A stretch of DNA of 64,000 nucleotides, taken from assembly GCF_000347775.1 (NCBI RefSeq), contig NZ_APAT01000021.1, forward strand, positions 62,001 through 126,000. Direction: 5' to 3'. Made by a program: the position numbers and the translations under genes. The notes beneath the pieces are model-generated. The model was not told where the DNA came from and did not search any database. It saw only the letters and a program-made list of their open reading frames with translations. This DNA is from Marinobacter santoriniensis NKSG1 (GTDB lineage: Bacteria > Pseudomonadota > Gammaproteobacteria > Pseudomonadales > Oleiphilaceae). How positions within the stretch are numbered: position 1 is the stretch's first letter; every line of letters starts with the position of its first letter. Positions 7,345-16,973 of this stretch are shown here, in pieces.

Positions 7345-9009
7345 ATGAACGGACGTTTTATGGACATTCGCCCTGCAGCCACACTGGTTCTGACCCGAGA
7401 CAGCTCTGAAGGCCTGGAAGTGCTTCTGCTCCAGCGCACCTGGGACGCGGTTTTCCTCCCCGGCTACTTCGTGTTTCCCGGCGGCGCTGTGGACGAGGGC
7501 GATCCCCGGGGCCGTATTCACGCCGTCGGCGCCGGCGACGCCGAGATCAGCCAGATTATGAGCCTGGACGAAGGCGGGGCCGATTTCATGCTTGGGGCTG
7601 TGCGGGAGTGTTTCGAGGAGGCCGGGATCCTCCTGGCAAAAGATGACCAGGGCAAACTGATCGACGGCGATCATCCCGTCCATTCTGCGCGACAGGCGCT
7701 GTTTGCCGGAAAAGTGTCGCTGGCTGAACTGTGCGAGCAACACGCGCTGACCATCCCCCTCGACCGGCTCGCGTACCTCAGCCACTGGATCACACCGCCG
7801 GGCCCGCCCCGTAGGTTCGATACCCGGTTCTTTGTGGCGACCGCACCGGAAGGTCAATCGGCCGGACACGACGGTGTTGAGACCATCGATCACGTGTGGA
7901 TCCGACCGGAGCAGGCACTGGAAGAACATCGCAATGGTCAACGCCTGCTGGGGCTGCCGACGATCCGAACGCTTCGGATGCTGAGCGACTTCGACAACAC
8001 CGATGCGCTCATGCGCTACGCCCACGCCAACCCGCCAGAGCCTCAGCCGGACCAACCCTGGCCGGCACTGAAAAAAGGCAAACCGGTCATGCTGGAGCCG
8101 GGTGCGCCGGCCTACGAGGAGGCCGCGAAGCTGGACCCGGAAGGCGAAGGTTCCACCCGGGCGGAAATCGTACCGGGCGAGCCGGTGGAAATCGCCGCGG
8201 GCGTGGTCCGGCTGACGGCACCCAATCCCGGCATGATGACCGGTCCGGGGACCAACACCTACCTGCTGGGACGGGAGCGGTTCACCGTGCTGGATCCCGG
8301 CCCGGACGATCCGGTACACATCGAACGGATCCTGGAACTGACGGGCGGCCATATCGAACAGGTGGTGGTCACTCATACCCACATCGACCACTCGCCAGCG
8401 GTTCGCACGCTGAAGGAAAAAACAGGCTGTCGGGTGTTCGGCTGGCCGGCTCCCGAGGGCGCTTCCCAGGACCAGACGTTCAAACCGGACACCCAGCCCG
8501 GGCACGGCGATCTTCTGGCGACGGAAGCCGGCCTCCTGAAGGTTCTTCACACGGCGGGCCACGCCTCCAACCACCTGTGTTATCTGCTGGTGGAACAATC
8601 ACTGCTGTTTGCCGGCGACCACATCATGCAGGGCTCGACGGTGGTGATCAATCCACCGGACGGCGACATGAAAGCCTACATCGAATCCCTGTACGAGTTG
8701 CTCGCGGAGTCCATCCACTACATTGCGCCAGCCCATGGATTCCTGATGGGTAACCCGGAAGCCGTCATCGACTTCCTGATCACCCACCGACTGTCCCGGG
8801 AACACAAGGTGGCCCGCAGTCTTGAGGCGAACGGACCGGCACCCTTGAAGATTCTGGTCCAATCCGCCTACGACGACGTACCCCCCCAACTGCATGCCGT
8901 CGCGCAGCGCTCGCTCCTTGCCCATCTGCTCAAACTCGAAAAGGACGGTCGAGCGACTCGGGATGCCGAAGATCACTGGCGTGCCACGGAGGGGGCTGGT
9001 CCCATCTGA
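7345..9009 (+). CDS. NUDIX hydrolase / metallo-beta-lactamase fusion
   Basis: A 554-residue two-domain protein. Residues 5-215 are a NUDIX domain with FPGG (44-47) and a NUDIX box core RECFEEAG (87-94). Residues 280-545 are a metallo-beta-lactamase fold with the zinc motif THTHIDH (343-349), a later H-x-x-x-H region and FAGDHIM. The second domain resembles LACTB2-like hydrolases. ATG 7345 or ATG 7360 is the likely start; the frame runs open into hairpin repeat R3, which is not coding. The gene starts 34 nt from the repeat edge. Substrate is unknown; nucleotide or CoA-derivative housecleaning is plausible. Confidence 0.85.
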   Translation: MNGRFMDIRPAATLVLTRDSSEGLEVLLLQRTWDAVFLPGYFVFPGGAVDEGDPRGRIHAVGAGDAEISQIMSLDEGGADFMLGAVRECFEEAGILLAKDDQGKLIDGDHPVHSARQALFAGKVSLAELCEQHALTIPLDRLAYLSHWITPPGPPRRFDTRFFVATAPEGQSAGHDGVETIDHVWIRPEQALEEHRNGQRLLGLPTIRTLRMLSDFDNTDALMRYAHANPPEPQPDQPWPALKKGKPVMLEPGAPAYEEAAKLDPEGEGSTRAEIVPGEPVEIAAGVVRLTAPNPGMMTGPGTNTYLLGRERFTVLDPGPDDPVHIERILELTGGHIEQVVVTHTHIDHSPAVRTLKEKTGCRVFGWPAPEGASQDQTFKPDTQPGHGDLLATEAGLLKVLHTAGHASNHLCYLLVEQSLLFAGDHIMQGSTVVINPPDGDMKAYIESLYELLAESIHYIAPAHGFLMGNPEAVIDFLITHRLSREHKVARSLEANGPAPLKILVQSAYDDVPPQLHAVAQRSLLAHLLKLEKDGRATRDAEDHWRATEGAGPI

Positions 9010-9080
9010 TTTGCAACCTAAGCGACTCCCTCCTACGCTGGTATCTGGTTTCATAATAAAACCGTTTGGAGGAGCGCAAC

Positions 9081-10358
9081 GTGATCAAGCGAGTCATCCT
9101 GGGCGCCGTCGTCATCCTTGTGGTGGCCGCGTTCATTATCGTCTGGAATCCGTCCATCTCCCGGATCGACCCACCGGCGGCAGGTGCATTCAAGCAGGCC
9201 GATATTGACCATGGCAAAGTACTGGCCGGTCTGGGCAACTGCGGCACCTGCCACACAGCGAACGATCAGAAGCCCTTCGCAGGGGGCGTCAGTTTCCCCA
9301 CACCGTTCGGCACGCTCTATTCCGCCAACATCACACCGGACCCGGACACCGGTATCGGCCACTGGTCCGAGGAAGCCTTTGTCCGGGCCCTGCGTGAAGG
9401 GGTCGACCGGGAGGGAGAGCACCTGTTTCCGGCGTTCCCCTACACCCATTTCACCAAGGTGACCGACGAGGATCTGCACGATCTCTACGCCTACCTGATG
9501 ACCCGGGATCCCGTATCCCAGGAGAAGCCGGCCAACCAACTGGAATTCCCGTTCAGTCTGCGACCGCTGCAGGCCGGCTGGAAACTGCTCTTCTTCGACG
9601 ACCAACGGTTTGAGCCCAACGCTGACAAAAGCGACGCCTGGAATCGTGGCGCTTATATCGCCGAAGGGCTCGGCCATTGCACCGCCTGCCATTCACCGCG
9701 CAATGACTTCGGCGCCGAGCAGGCGGGCGCGGCGTATGACGGTGCGCTGGTAGATGGCTGGTACGCGCCGGCCCTGAATGCCAGCCATAGCACACCGGTG
9801 GCCTGGACCGAGGAAGAACTTTACCAGTACCTGCGGAACGGCGGCTCTGCGCTGCACGGTGTCGCGGCCGGATCGATGGCGGAAGTCGTCCATCAGGGGC
9901 TGGCCAAAGCCCCGGATTCGGATATCCATGCGCTGGCCACCTACTTCCACGATCTCTCCGGTGCCGATGGGACCGACGCTGCCGAGGCCCGGAAGACCGC
10001 CGCTACGGCCATCCGGGACGCCAAGGCCGCCGGGCAACGACAAATGGGGCACGGCGAGGAGATCTACGCAGCAGCCTGCGCGTCCTGCCATGCCAACGAC
10101 CCGGATTCCCCCAATCTGCTGCGCCCGGAACTGAGCCTGAACAGCGCCGTTACCGCGCCCGACCCCACCAACCTGCTTCGGGTAACCCTTGAAGGCATCG
10201 ATAGCCCCTCTGGCCTCGACGGTGTGGTGATGCCGGCCTTCCACGATGCCCTCAGCGATGAAGACCTCGTGGCACTCGCGGATTTCCTGCGCAAGAAGGT
10301 GGACCGGCCGGCCTGGAAAAATCTGCAGGCTCGCATCGGCGAACTCCGCCAGCCCTGA
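9081..10358 (+). CDS. Membrane-anchored triheme cytochrome c subunit
   Basis: A 425-residue exported cytochrome with an N-terminal hydrophobic anchor (about 4-22) and three c-type heme sites: CGTCH (54-58), CTACH (200-204) and CASCH (333-337). The domain order matches the cytochrome subunits of alcohol and aldehyde dehydrogenases and of isoquinoline 1-oxidoreductase-type enzymes. GTG 9081 is chosen because GGAGGAG ends 6 nt before it. It heads an operon with the [2Fe-2S] and molybdopterin subunits and is inferred to pass their electrons to the respiratory chain. Confidence 0.88.
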   Translation: MIKRVILGAVVILVVAAFIIVWNPSISRIDPPAAGAFKQADIDHGKVLAGLGNCGTCHTANDQKPFAGGVSFPTPFGTLYSANITPDPDTGIGHWSEEAFVRALREGVDREGEHLFPAFPYTHFTKVTDEDLHDLYAYLMTRDPVSQEKPANQLEFPFSLRPLQAGWKLLFFDDQRFEPNADKSDAWNRGAYIAEGLGHCTACHSPRNDFGAEQAGAAYDGALVDGWYAPALNASHSTPVAWTEEELYQYLRNGGSALHGVAAGSMAEVVHQGLAKAPDSDIHALATYFHDLSGADGTDAAEARKTAATAIRDAKAAGQRQMGHGEEIYAAACASCHANDPDSPNLLRPELSLNSAVTAPDPTNLLRVTLEGIDSPSGLDGVVMPAFHDALSDEDLVALADFLRKKVDRPAWKNLQARIGELRQP

Positions 10359-10389
10359 TTCATTGCCCGGAACCAATGGAGAGACCATC

Positions 10390-10884
10390 ATGGCAACCAA
10401 GATCACACTTAATGGCGAGTCGGTAACCCTCGAGGTTGCCGACGACACGCCCCTGCTCTGGGCAATCCGCGATCATGCCGGGCTGACCGGCACCAAGTTC
10501 GGATGCGGCATCGGCATGTGCGGTGCCTGCACCGTCCACATCAACGGCCGGGCCACCCGGTCGTGTATCACACCGGTCAGCGATGTGGCCGGCACCTCTG
10601 TCACCACCATCGAGGGCCTCGGGGGCGAAGGGGCCCATCCGCTTCAGGACGCCTGGGTCAAGGCGCAGGCGCCGCAGTGCGGTTACTGTCAGTCCGGCCA
10701 GATCATGCAGGCGGCAACGCTGCTTCAGGATTTCCCCAATCCGACCGACGAGCAGATCAATGAGGTCATGTCCGGCAACCTGTGCCGCTGCATGGCCTAT
10801 GTGCGGATTCGGGAAGCCATTCACCTGGCCTCCGACGCCATGGGCGCGACCGCCAGCGACGCAGAGGAGAAGGCCGATGCGTAA
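10390..10884 (+). CDS. [2Fe-2S] subunit of a molybdenum hydroxylase (IorA-like)
   Basis: A 164-residue iron-sulfur subunit. The first [2Fe-2S] cluster ligands are Cys39, Cys44, Cys47 and Cys59; the second cluster uses Cys97, Cys100, Cys132 and Cys134 in CGYC and CRC. This is the standard small subunit of xanthine-oxidase-family enzymes. ATG 10390 follows a GGAGA Shine-Dalgarno sequence. The last codons overlap the molybdopterin subunit start by 8 bp, indicating translational coupling. The protein has no export signal and presumably hitch-hikes through Tat with its partner. Confidence 0.92.
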   Translation: MATKITLNGESVTLEVADDTPLLWAIRDHAGLTGTKFGCGIGMCGACTVHINGRATRSCITPVSDVAGTSVTTIEGLGGEGAHPLQDAWVKAQAPQCGYCQSGQIMQAATLLQDFPNPTDEQINEVMSGNLCRCMAYVRIREAIHLASDAMGATASDAEEKADA

Positions 10885-13186
10885 ATTTGTCGAATCACTC
10901 TACAACGCCGCCACGAACGGCTCGCGCAACGAGGGTACCGGCATTACCCGGCGGGGCTTCCTGATCGGGTCCGCCGGCGCCGGCTTCACCATGGCCTTCA
11001 CGATGTCCGGGCTGAGCCTCGCCAACCCCGCCGAAGCGGCGGAGAAAGGCCTGTTCGAGCCGACCATCTGGTTCCGGATCGAGCCGGACGGCAAAATCGT
11101 GGTCAACATCGTGGAAGCGGAAATGGGGCAGCACGTGGGTACCGCCCTGGCCCGGATTGTCGCCGACGAACTGGAAGCCGACTGGGATGACGTCGTGCTG
11201 TATTACGTCGACAGTGATCCCAAGTGGGGCACCATGGTCACCGGCGGTAGCTGGTCTGTGTGGCAGAACTTCGACACCCTGAGCCGGGCCGGTGCCGCCG
11301 GCCGGCAGGTATTGATCGAGGAAGGCGCAAAACTGCTCGGTGTCTCCCCGGATCAGTGCCGGGCCAGAGACAGTCAGGTTCTGGCGGGAGGCCGTTCGGT
11401 GACTTACGCCCAGATCGTCCAGGCCGGCAACATCAGCCGCAGCTTCACGGACGACGAACTGAAAAAAATGCCGATCAAGCCACCCTCCGAGCGCCGCCTG
11501 ATCGGCAAGGATACACTGGCCCGGGACATTCCCGGCAAGACCAACGGCGAAGCCATCTACGGCATCGACGCCAGCGTCGAGGGCATGGTTTATGGCCGGC
11601 CGCTGATACCACCCACCCGTTACGGCTCGACCGTCGACTCGGTGGATGACAGCCAGGCCAAAGACGTGCCGGGCTACCAGCAGACGCTGGTACTCGATGA
11701 CCCTTCCGGCACCGTGCCGGGCTGGGCAGTGGTGATTGCCGATTCGGTGACTGCAGCCAACAAGGCCGCCCAGAAGGTCAAGGTGAACTGGACGGCCGGC
11801 AAAACCGCCAAGGTGACCGAGAAAGACATTCTCGAGGAAGGGCGCAAGCTGATCGCCGATGACAGTATAGGCTCCCTGGTGGTTGACGACGGCGATCTGA
11901 AAGGCACGTTCGACAGCGCCGATTCGGTGCTGGAACAGGAGTACATCACCCACAGTGTCCTGCATTTCCAGATGGAACCGCTCAACGCCCTGGCCTTCAA
12001 GAAGGACGGGCGCTGGGAAATTCACACCGGGAACCAGTGGCAGACCCTGATCCTGCCGACCCTGGCGAAGGCCCTGGGGGTGAAGCAGGAACACATCATC
12101 ATGCGCACCTACCTGCTGGGCGGTGGCTTCGGGCGGCGACTGAACGGCGACTATGCCGTGCCGGCCGCACTCGCCTCCAAGATGCTGGACAAGCCCGTGA
12201 AGCTGGTATTCAGCCGGGAGGACGACACCCGGTTCGACTCCATCCGCTCGCCTTCCGTGCAGAAACTGCGGATGGCCTTTGATGCGGACAAACGGGTCAT
12301 CGGCATGGAACACCACGCCACCGCCGGCTGGCCCACGCAGGTGATGGCGCCCGGTTTCATGCCAAAGGGCACCAACGGCGAACCTTTCGACCCCTTCTCG
12401 ATTCAGGGGGCCGATCACTGGTATTCCGTCGGGGCCCAGCGTCTTCGGGCCATCTCCAACGGGCTGGCCAACGATACTTTCCGGCCCGGATGGCTCCGCT
12501 CGGTCGGTTCCGGCTGGGTGAACTGGGCACTGGAGAGTTTCATGGACGAAGCGGCGCACCAGGCCGGCCAGGATCCCATCGACTTCCGGCTCGGTCTGCT
12601 GAAAGCCGAAGGCAAGAACGCCGGCAGCGCACCCAACTCCGTCGGTGGTGCCAGCCGCCAGGCCAATGTGTTGAAGCGCGTACGGGAACTGTCGCAGTGG
12701 GGGCAGGATATGCCGGCCGACACGGCACTGGGCGTCGCGACTTCCTACGGCCAGGAACGGAACATGCCGACCTGGACCGCCTGTGTCGCCAAAGTCCATG
12801 TCGATCGGGACAGCGGGAAGGTCACCCTGCAACACCTTACCCTGGTGACCGATGCCGGTACGGTGGTCCACCCCGATGGCGCCCGGGCACAGGTGGAGGG
12901 CGCCGCGCTCTGGGGCGCCAGCATGGCCCTCCACGAAGGCACGGAGATCGATAACGGCGAGGTGAAGGACCACAACCTCAACAGCTACCAGCCGATGCGG
13001 ATGCGGGATGTGCCCGCCATGACCGTGGAGTTCGTCGACAGCACGGAGACTTCCGTCGGCCTCGGCGAACCGGCCACCACCGTGGTCGGGCCCGCCATCG
13101 CCAACGCGATCTTCGCCGCGGTGGGTGTGCGTATGCGGACAATACCGATACGACGCGAGGCGGTGCTGGAGGCACTCAAGGCATAA
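10877..13186 (+). CDS. Molybdopterin-binding subunit, aldehyde/isoquinoline oxidoreductase family (IorB-like)
   Basis: A 769-residue large subunit of the xanthine dehydrogenase superfamily, in the single-chain IorB-like group. A twin-arginine signal TRRGFLIG lies at 24-31 and is followed by a hydrophobic stretch, so the enzyme is probably periplasmic or periplasm-facing. Cofactor-binding glycine-rich blocks such as LLGGGFGRR are present, and GLGEP near the C-terminus supplies the family's catalytic Glu region. With the cytochrome and iron-sulfur subunits it forms a three-component dehydrogenase. Substrate (aldehyde, N-heterocycle) cannot be fixed. It ends 14 bp before a strong terminator. Confidence 0.9.
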   Translation: MRKFVESLYNAATNGSRNEGTGITRRGFLIGSAGAGFTMAFTMSGLSLANPAEAAEKGLFEPTIWFRIEPDGKIVVNIVEAEMGQHVGTALARIVADELEADWDDVVLYYVDSDPKWGTMVTGGSWSVWQNFDTLSRAGAAGRQVLIEEGAKLLGVSPDQCRARDSQVLAGGRSVTYAQIVQAGNISRSFTDDELKKMPIKPPSERRLIGKDTLARDIPGKTNGEAIYGIDASVEGMVYGRPLIPPTRYGSTVDSVDDSQAKDVPGYQQTLVLDDPSGTVPGWAVVIADSVTAANKAAQKVKVNWTAGKTAKVTEKDILEEGRKLIADDSIGSLVVDDGDLKGTFDSADSVLEQEYITHSVLHFQMEPLNALAFKKDGRWEIHTGNQWQTLILPTLAKALGVKQEHIIMRTYLLGGGFGRRLNGDYAVPAALASKMLDKPVKLVFSREDDTRFDSIRSPSVQKLRMAFDADKRVIGMEHHATAGWPTQVMAPGFMPKGTNGEPFDPFSIQGADHWYSVGAQRLRAISNGLANDTFRPGWLRSVGSGWVNWALESFMDEAAHQAGQDPIDFRLGLLKAEGKNAGSAPNSVGGASRQANVLKRVRELSQWGQDMPADTALGVATSYGQERNMPTWTACVAKVHVDRDSGKVTLQHLTLVTDAGTVVHPDGARAQVEGAALWGASMALHEGTEIDNGEVKDHNLNSYQPMRMRDVPAMTVEFVDSTETSVGLGEPATTVVGPAIANAIFAAVGVRMRTIPIRREAVLEALKA

Positions 13187-13200
13187 CGAGTCAGAGCCCG

Positions 13201-13226
13201 GGACTTCCCGGGCTTTTTTTCGGGCT
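13201..13226 (+). terminator. Intrinsic terminator of the molybdenum hydroxylase operon
   Basis: An 8-bp GC-rich stem (AGCCCGGG / CCCGGGCT) with loop ACTT is followed directly by seven T, starting 14 bp after the stop codon. Confidence 0.92.
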
Positions 13227-13404
13227 TAACAAATCGCAACCAGAATTCGCAAAAGTGCGCTCTTACCGGGCGGGAAACCGGCGGTATAACGGAAACGTCG
13301 GCAACACGGTCCTGTGTCGCCGGCATTAAAGCTTTGTCACACCGGTATCCAGAAACAGTGGTGGCCCACTATCCTTGGGCGCACGTTGTTGACCAAGAGG
13401 CTCT

Positions 13405-14619
13405 ATGCTGTTCGAACGACTCAGGACTCTGCCCCTGCGCCTGCTTTTTTCGGGATCCGTCGCGCTGTTTCCAGTGTCCACATGGGCGGATACAGCGGCC
13501 AAGGTCGCACCTGATATCGATCTGAAAGAAGTGGCGCCAGTGCCCCGGCCCGAAGCGAAGGCGCCGGCCACCGCCGATCAGGAGCCGAGCCCGGATGCGG
13601 ACGAAGCCAATCCAGTGCCGGGCGAACCGGAAGCGGAGCCGGCACCCGAGTTTGTAAAGACCACCCGGTTCTCGCTGCTCGGCAGTGACGTACTGCCGGG
13701 CACCTCTACCCGGCTGGCCTGGACCCCGGGCATCCAGATCGCCGGACTCTCCCAGCCAACGCCCGTCCTGGTCGTCAACGGCCTTCACGCCGGACCGACC
13801 CTGTGCCTGACCGGCGCCGTCCACGGCGACGAACTCAACGGCATCGAGATCATCCGCCGCACCCTGTATGACCTGGACCCCGAGAAGCTCAGCGGTCGCG
13901 TGGTGGGCATCCCCATCGTCAACCTGCCGGGCTTCCAGGAGGCCAGCCGATACCTGCCGGATCGACGCGACCTGAACCGCCATTTCCCGGGCAATCCCGA
14001 CGGCAGCCTGGCCGAACGTATTGCCTACTCGCTGTTCGAGAACATCATCCGTCACTGCGACATGCTGGTGGATATCCACACCGGGTCGCTCAAGCGAACC
14101 AATCTGCCCCAGCTGCGGGCCGACATGACCAATCCGGAAGTGGCGCAGTTCACCCGGGGATTCGATCGCATGGCGGTGGTACACAGCACGGGTTCCGATG
14201 GCATGCTTCGGGTGGCCGCCACCCGCGCCGGCATCACCACCGTCACCCTGGAGGCCGGTGAGTCCCACCGTATCCAGGAGCACCAGATCGAAGCCGGAGT
14301 GAACAGTCTCACCAGCCTGATGGAAAAGCAGGACATGATTTCCCGGATGTTCGAATGGGGTGACCCGGAACCGGTCTACTACGAGTCGTCCTGGATCCGG
14401 GCCAACCATGGCGGCATCCTGTTCAGCGAGGTGGATCTGGGCGCCCGCGTGAACAAGGGCGAAATCCTTGGCTATGTGGCCGACCCGATCACCAACGCCC
14501 AGTTTCCCATTCACGCCAGCGCAGACGGCCGGATCATCGGTATGGCGGTGGATCAGGTGGTGATGGCGGGGTTTGCCGCCTACCACATTGGTACGGAGGC
14601 AGAAGTGCCCGGAGAGTAG
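13405..14619 (+). CDS. Exported M14-type deacylase (succinylglutamate desuccinylase/aspartoacylase family)
   Basis: A 404-residue zinc hydrolase. An N-terminal signal peptide (about 1-28, ending near STWA) and an Ala/Pro/Glu-rich linker (30-82) precede the catalytic domain. Zinc ligands are visible as His140 and Glu143 in AVHGDE and His225 in DIHTG. The C-terminal part has the beta-sandwich typical of AstE/AspA proteins. It would remove an acyl group from an N-acyl amino acid or similar amide outside the cytoplasm. An AGAGG sequence precedes ATG 13405. A DMT transporter follows 48 bp downstream on the same strand. Confidence 0.82.
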   Translation: MLFERLRTLPLRLLFSGSVALFPVSTWADTAAKVAPDIDLKEVAPVPRPEAKAPATADQEPSPDADEANPVPGEPEAEPAPEFVKTTRFSLLGSDVLPGTSTRLAWTPGIQIAGLSQPTPVLVVNGLHAGPTLCLTGAVHGDELNGIEIIRRTLYDLDPEKLSGRVVGIPIVNLPGFQEASRYLPDRRDLNRHFPGNPDGSLAERIAYSLFENIIRHCDMLVDIHTGSLKRTNLPQLRADMTNPEVAQFTRGFDRMAVVHSTGSDGMLRVAATRAGITTVTLEAGESHRIQEHQIEAGVNSLTSLMEKQDMISRMFEWGDPEPVYYESSWIRANHGGILFSEVDLGARVNKGEILGYVADPITNAQFPIHASADGRIIGMAVDQVVMAGFAAYHIGTEAEVPGE

Positions 14620-14667
14620 TATCCTAGGCGTTTTTCACCCACCGGATGAAAAACGACGGGAGTTCTT

Positions 14668-15606
14668 TTGGCGCCTTCACAATCTTTGTCGAAATCCCCG
14701 CTCCTCGCCTACGTCGGGCTGGTGCTCACCCCGCTGTTCTGGGCTGGCAACGCCGTGATCGCGCGGGGCACGGTGCAACACATACCGCCCCTGTCGATGT
14801 CCTTCTGGCGCTGGATCATCGCGCTGGCCATCCTGTTGCCCATCGGCCTGCCCGGCGTTATCCGCCATCGGCAGGTCATCCGCCAGCACCTGGGATCGAT
14901 GATTGCGCTGGCCACCTTCAGCGTGGCCGCGTTCAACTCCCTGCTCTACTGCGCAGCGGTCACCACCACCGCCACCAACATCGCCCTGATCAACGCCACC
15001 ATTCCGATTTTCGTGGCCCTGCTGGCCTGGCTGATGCTTGGCGACCGCACCCGGCCCATTCAGGCTCTCGGCATCCTGCTGGCGGTCATCGGCATCCTGA
15101 CGGTCATTGCCCGGGGTCAGCTGTCGGTCCTCACCGGTCTGGAGGCACAACCCGGAGATCTCATCATGGTGGCGGCGGTATTCAGCTGGGGCCTGTTCTC
15201 CGTGCTGCTACGACGCCAGGCCGTGCCCCTGCCTGCGCTGACGTTTCTGACCACCCAGATCCTGTTGGGCACCCTCATCATTCTGCCGTTTTACCTGACC
15301 GACCTGCTGGCCTTCTCCGGCGGTTTCGAGGTGTCTCGCCAGACCGTCCTGCCACTGATGTACTTTGCGATTTTCCCGGGCATTCTGGCGTACGGATTCT
15401 GGAACCACGGTGTCCAGACCATCGGTCCCGGCAGCGCCGCCATTTTCATGTACCTGACGCCCGTTTATGCCTCGGTCCTCGCCGGCCTGTTCCTGAACGA
15501 ATCCCTCGGGGTATTCCACTGGGTGGGGGGCGCGCTTATCCTGATCGGCCTGCTGCTGGCCACGCGCGTCGGGCGCCCCGGGTTCCGGCGACGCCAGGCG
15601 GATTGA
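14668..15606 (+). CDS. EamA/DMT-superfamily transporter
   Basis: A 312-residue inner-membrane protein with about ten helices arranged as two EamA repeats. The repeats begin near LVLTPLFWAGNAVIARG and near VAAVFSWGLFSVLLRR. These carriers usually export amino acids or small metabolites. TTG 14668 is taken as start because GGGAG lies 5 nt upstream and the protein then begins directly before helix 1. It may share a transcript with the deacylase. The 3' end faces the convergent PatB-like gene. Confidence 0.82.
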   Translation: MAPSQSLSKSPLLAYVGLVLTPLFWAGNAVIARGTVQHIPPLSMSFWRWIIALAILLPIGLPGVIRHRQVIRQHLGSMIALATFSVAAFNSLLYCAAVTTTATNIALINATIPIFVALLAWLMLGDRTRPIQALGILLAVIGILTVIARGQLSVLTGLEAQPGDLIMVAAVFSWGLFSVLLRRQAVPLPALTFLTTQILLGTLIILPFYLTDLLAFSGGFEVSRQTVLPLMYFAIFPGILAYGFWNHGVQTIGPGSAAIFMYLTPVYASVLAGLFLNESLGVFHWVGGALILIGLLLATRVGRPGFRRRQAD

Positions 15607-15614
15607 CACGCCCG

Positions 15615-16802
15615 TCAGCGACGCTCCAGAGCCTGGGCGATCCGGGTCAATACCTCGACCAGCGTACTTCGGGGACAGCCGATGTTCAGGCGCATGAAGC
15701 GGCTGCCCGGCTCGCCAAAGCTGAGTCCCGGGTTCATGCCGACGCCGGCTTCCTGCACAAAAAACCGCTTGAGCCCGACATCGTCCAGGCCCAGCTCCCG
15801 GCAATCCAGCCACATCAGGTAGGTGCCCTCCGGCGCATAGGTCCGGATGCCCGGCAGGTCGCGAGCCACGCACCGGGTGACATAATCCCGGTTGTCCTGA
15901 AGGTAAGTCATCAGCTCATCCAGCCAGGCGCCGCCGTGCCGGTAACCCGCCTCGAAACCGGCGATGCTGAACGGATTGCACTGGGGAAGATGCATCTGGT
16001 CAAACACCGACTTGATCGCCTGGCGCCGGTCCCGGTCCGGAATCACCAGGGCAGACAACCCCAGGCCCGGCATATTGAAGGTCTTGCTCGGCGCCACCGC
16101 CGTCACCAGCGCGTCTTCCGGGCCAGCAAGGGAAGCCAGGACGGGATGGGCGGGGGCATCCGGAAACACCAGGTCGCAGTGGATTTCATCGCTGATCACC
16201 GCCACCTCATGGCGGCGGGCAATGGCCAGGACCGCCGCAAGCTCCTCCGGGGTCCAGACCCGGCCAACGGGGTTATGGGGTGAGCAGAGCATGAGCAATC
16301 GGGCATCGGGCCGGGCCGCGCACGCTTCCAGGTGCTCGAGATCCATCCGGTAATGAAGTTCCCCCGACTCGGTCTGTTCCTCGATCAGCGGATTCTCGAT
16401 CACCGTCCGTCCGGTGAGCCTTATCGAACTGAAAAAGGGCGGATACACCGGAGGCTGGATGATCACACCATCGCCGGGCCCGGCGTATGCCAGGCAGGCG
16501 GCATGGAGCGACGGAACCACGCCCGGGGCCATCAGGATCCACTCCCGCTCAATGGTCCAGCCATGACGCTCCCGGAACCAATCGATCATGGCGGCGTACA
16601 GCGAATCCGGGAACAGCGTGTAGCCATAGACCGGGTGTTTCGCCCGACGACTCAGGGCCTCGGTCACCGCCTCCGGTGCCGGGAAGTCCATATCGGCCAC
16701 CCACACCGGAACAACGTCCTCACGCCCGAACACCGCCTTTCGGGCATCGAATTTGACAGAATGGGTCTGCTCCCGTGACAGAGGCTCATCGAATCGGGAC
16801 AC
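15615..16802 (-). CDS. PatB/MalY-type cystathionine beta-lyase (PLP aminotransferase fold)
   Basis: A 395-residue PLP enzyme of fold type I. The start FDARKAVFGREDVVPVWVADMDF is typical of MalY/PatB C-S lyases, SPHNPVGRVW is the central substrate loop, and the Schiff-base lysine is in APSKTFNMPG. It would cleave cystathionine or cysteine conjugates to a thiol, pyruvate and ammonia. Length is full. It is convergent with the DMT gene and divergent from the AEC carrier at 16974. Confidence 0.88.
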   Translation of the reverse strand: MSRFDEPLSREQTHSVKFDARKAVFGREDVVPVWVADMDFPAPEAVTEALSRRAKHPVYGYTLFPDSLYAAMIDWFRERHGWTIEREWILMAPGVVPSLHAACLAYAGPGDGVIIQPPVYPPFFSSIRLTGRTVIENPLIEEQTESGELHYRMDLEHLEACAARPDARLLMLCSPHNPVGRVWTPEELAAVLAIARRHEVAVISDEIHCDLVFPDAPAHPVLASLAGPEDALVTAVAPSKTFNMPGLGLSALVIPDRDRRQAIKSVFDQMHLPQCNPFSIAGFEAGYRHGGAWLDELMTYLQDNRDYVTRCVARDLPGIRTYAPEGTYLMWLDCRELGLDDVGLKRFFVQEAGVGMNPGLSFGEPGSRFMRLNIGCPRSTLVEVLTRIAQALERR

Positions 16803-16973
16803 GCATTGTCTCCAGCAGTGGTTTGCGAAAAGGCCATTGTGGCCAGATCGACCAGGGCAGGCAAACCTTCGGCTTTGGTCTAAAGACAGCGGATTGTATT
16901 TGCCAAGCCCGGCATTACTTGCGAACCTAACCGTTTGTTCATCCGACTCTCTCAGTTAGCCGGAGCCTTACCG

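Noticed and set aside
10895..12973. A 692-codon open frame on the minus strand across the molybdopterin subunit.
   Set aside because: It is antisense to a gene with clear family motifs; long open shadow frames are expected in GC-rich DNA, and its product has no recognisable pattern.
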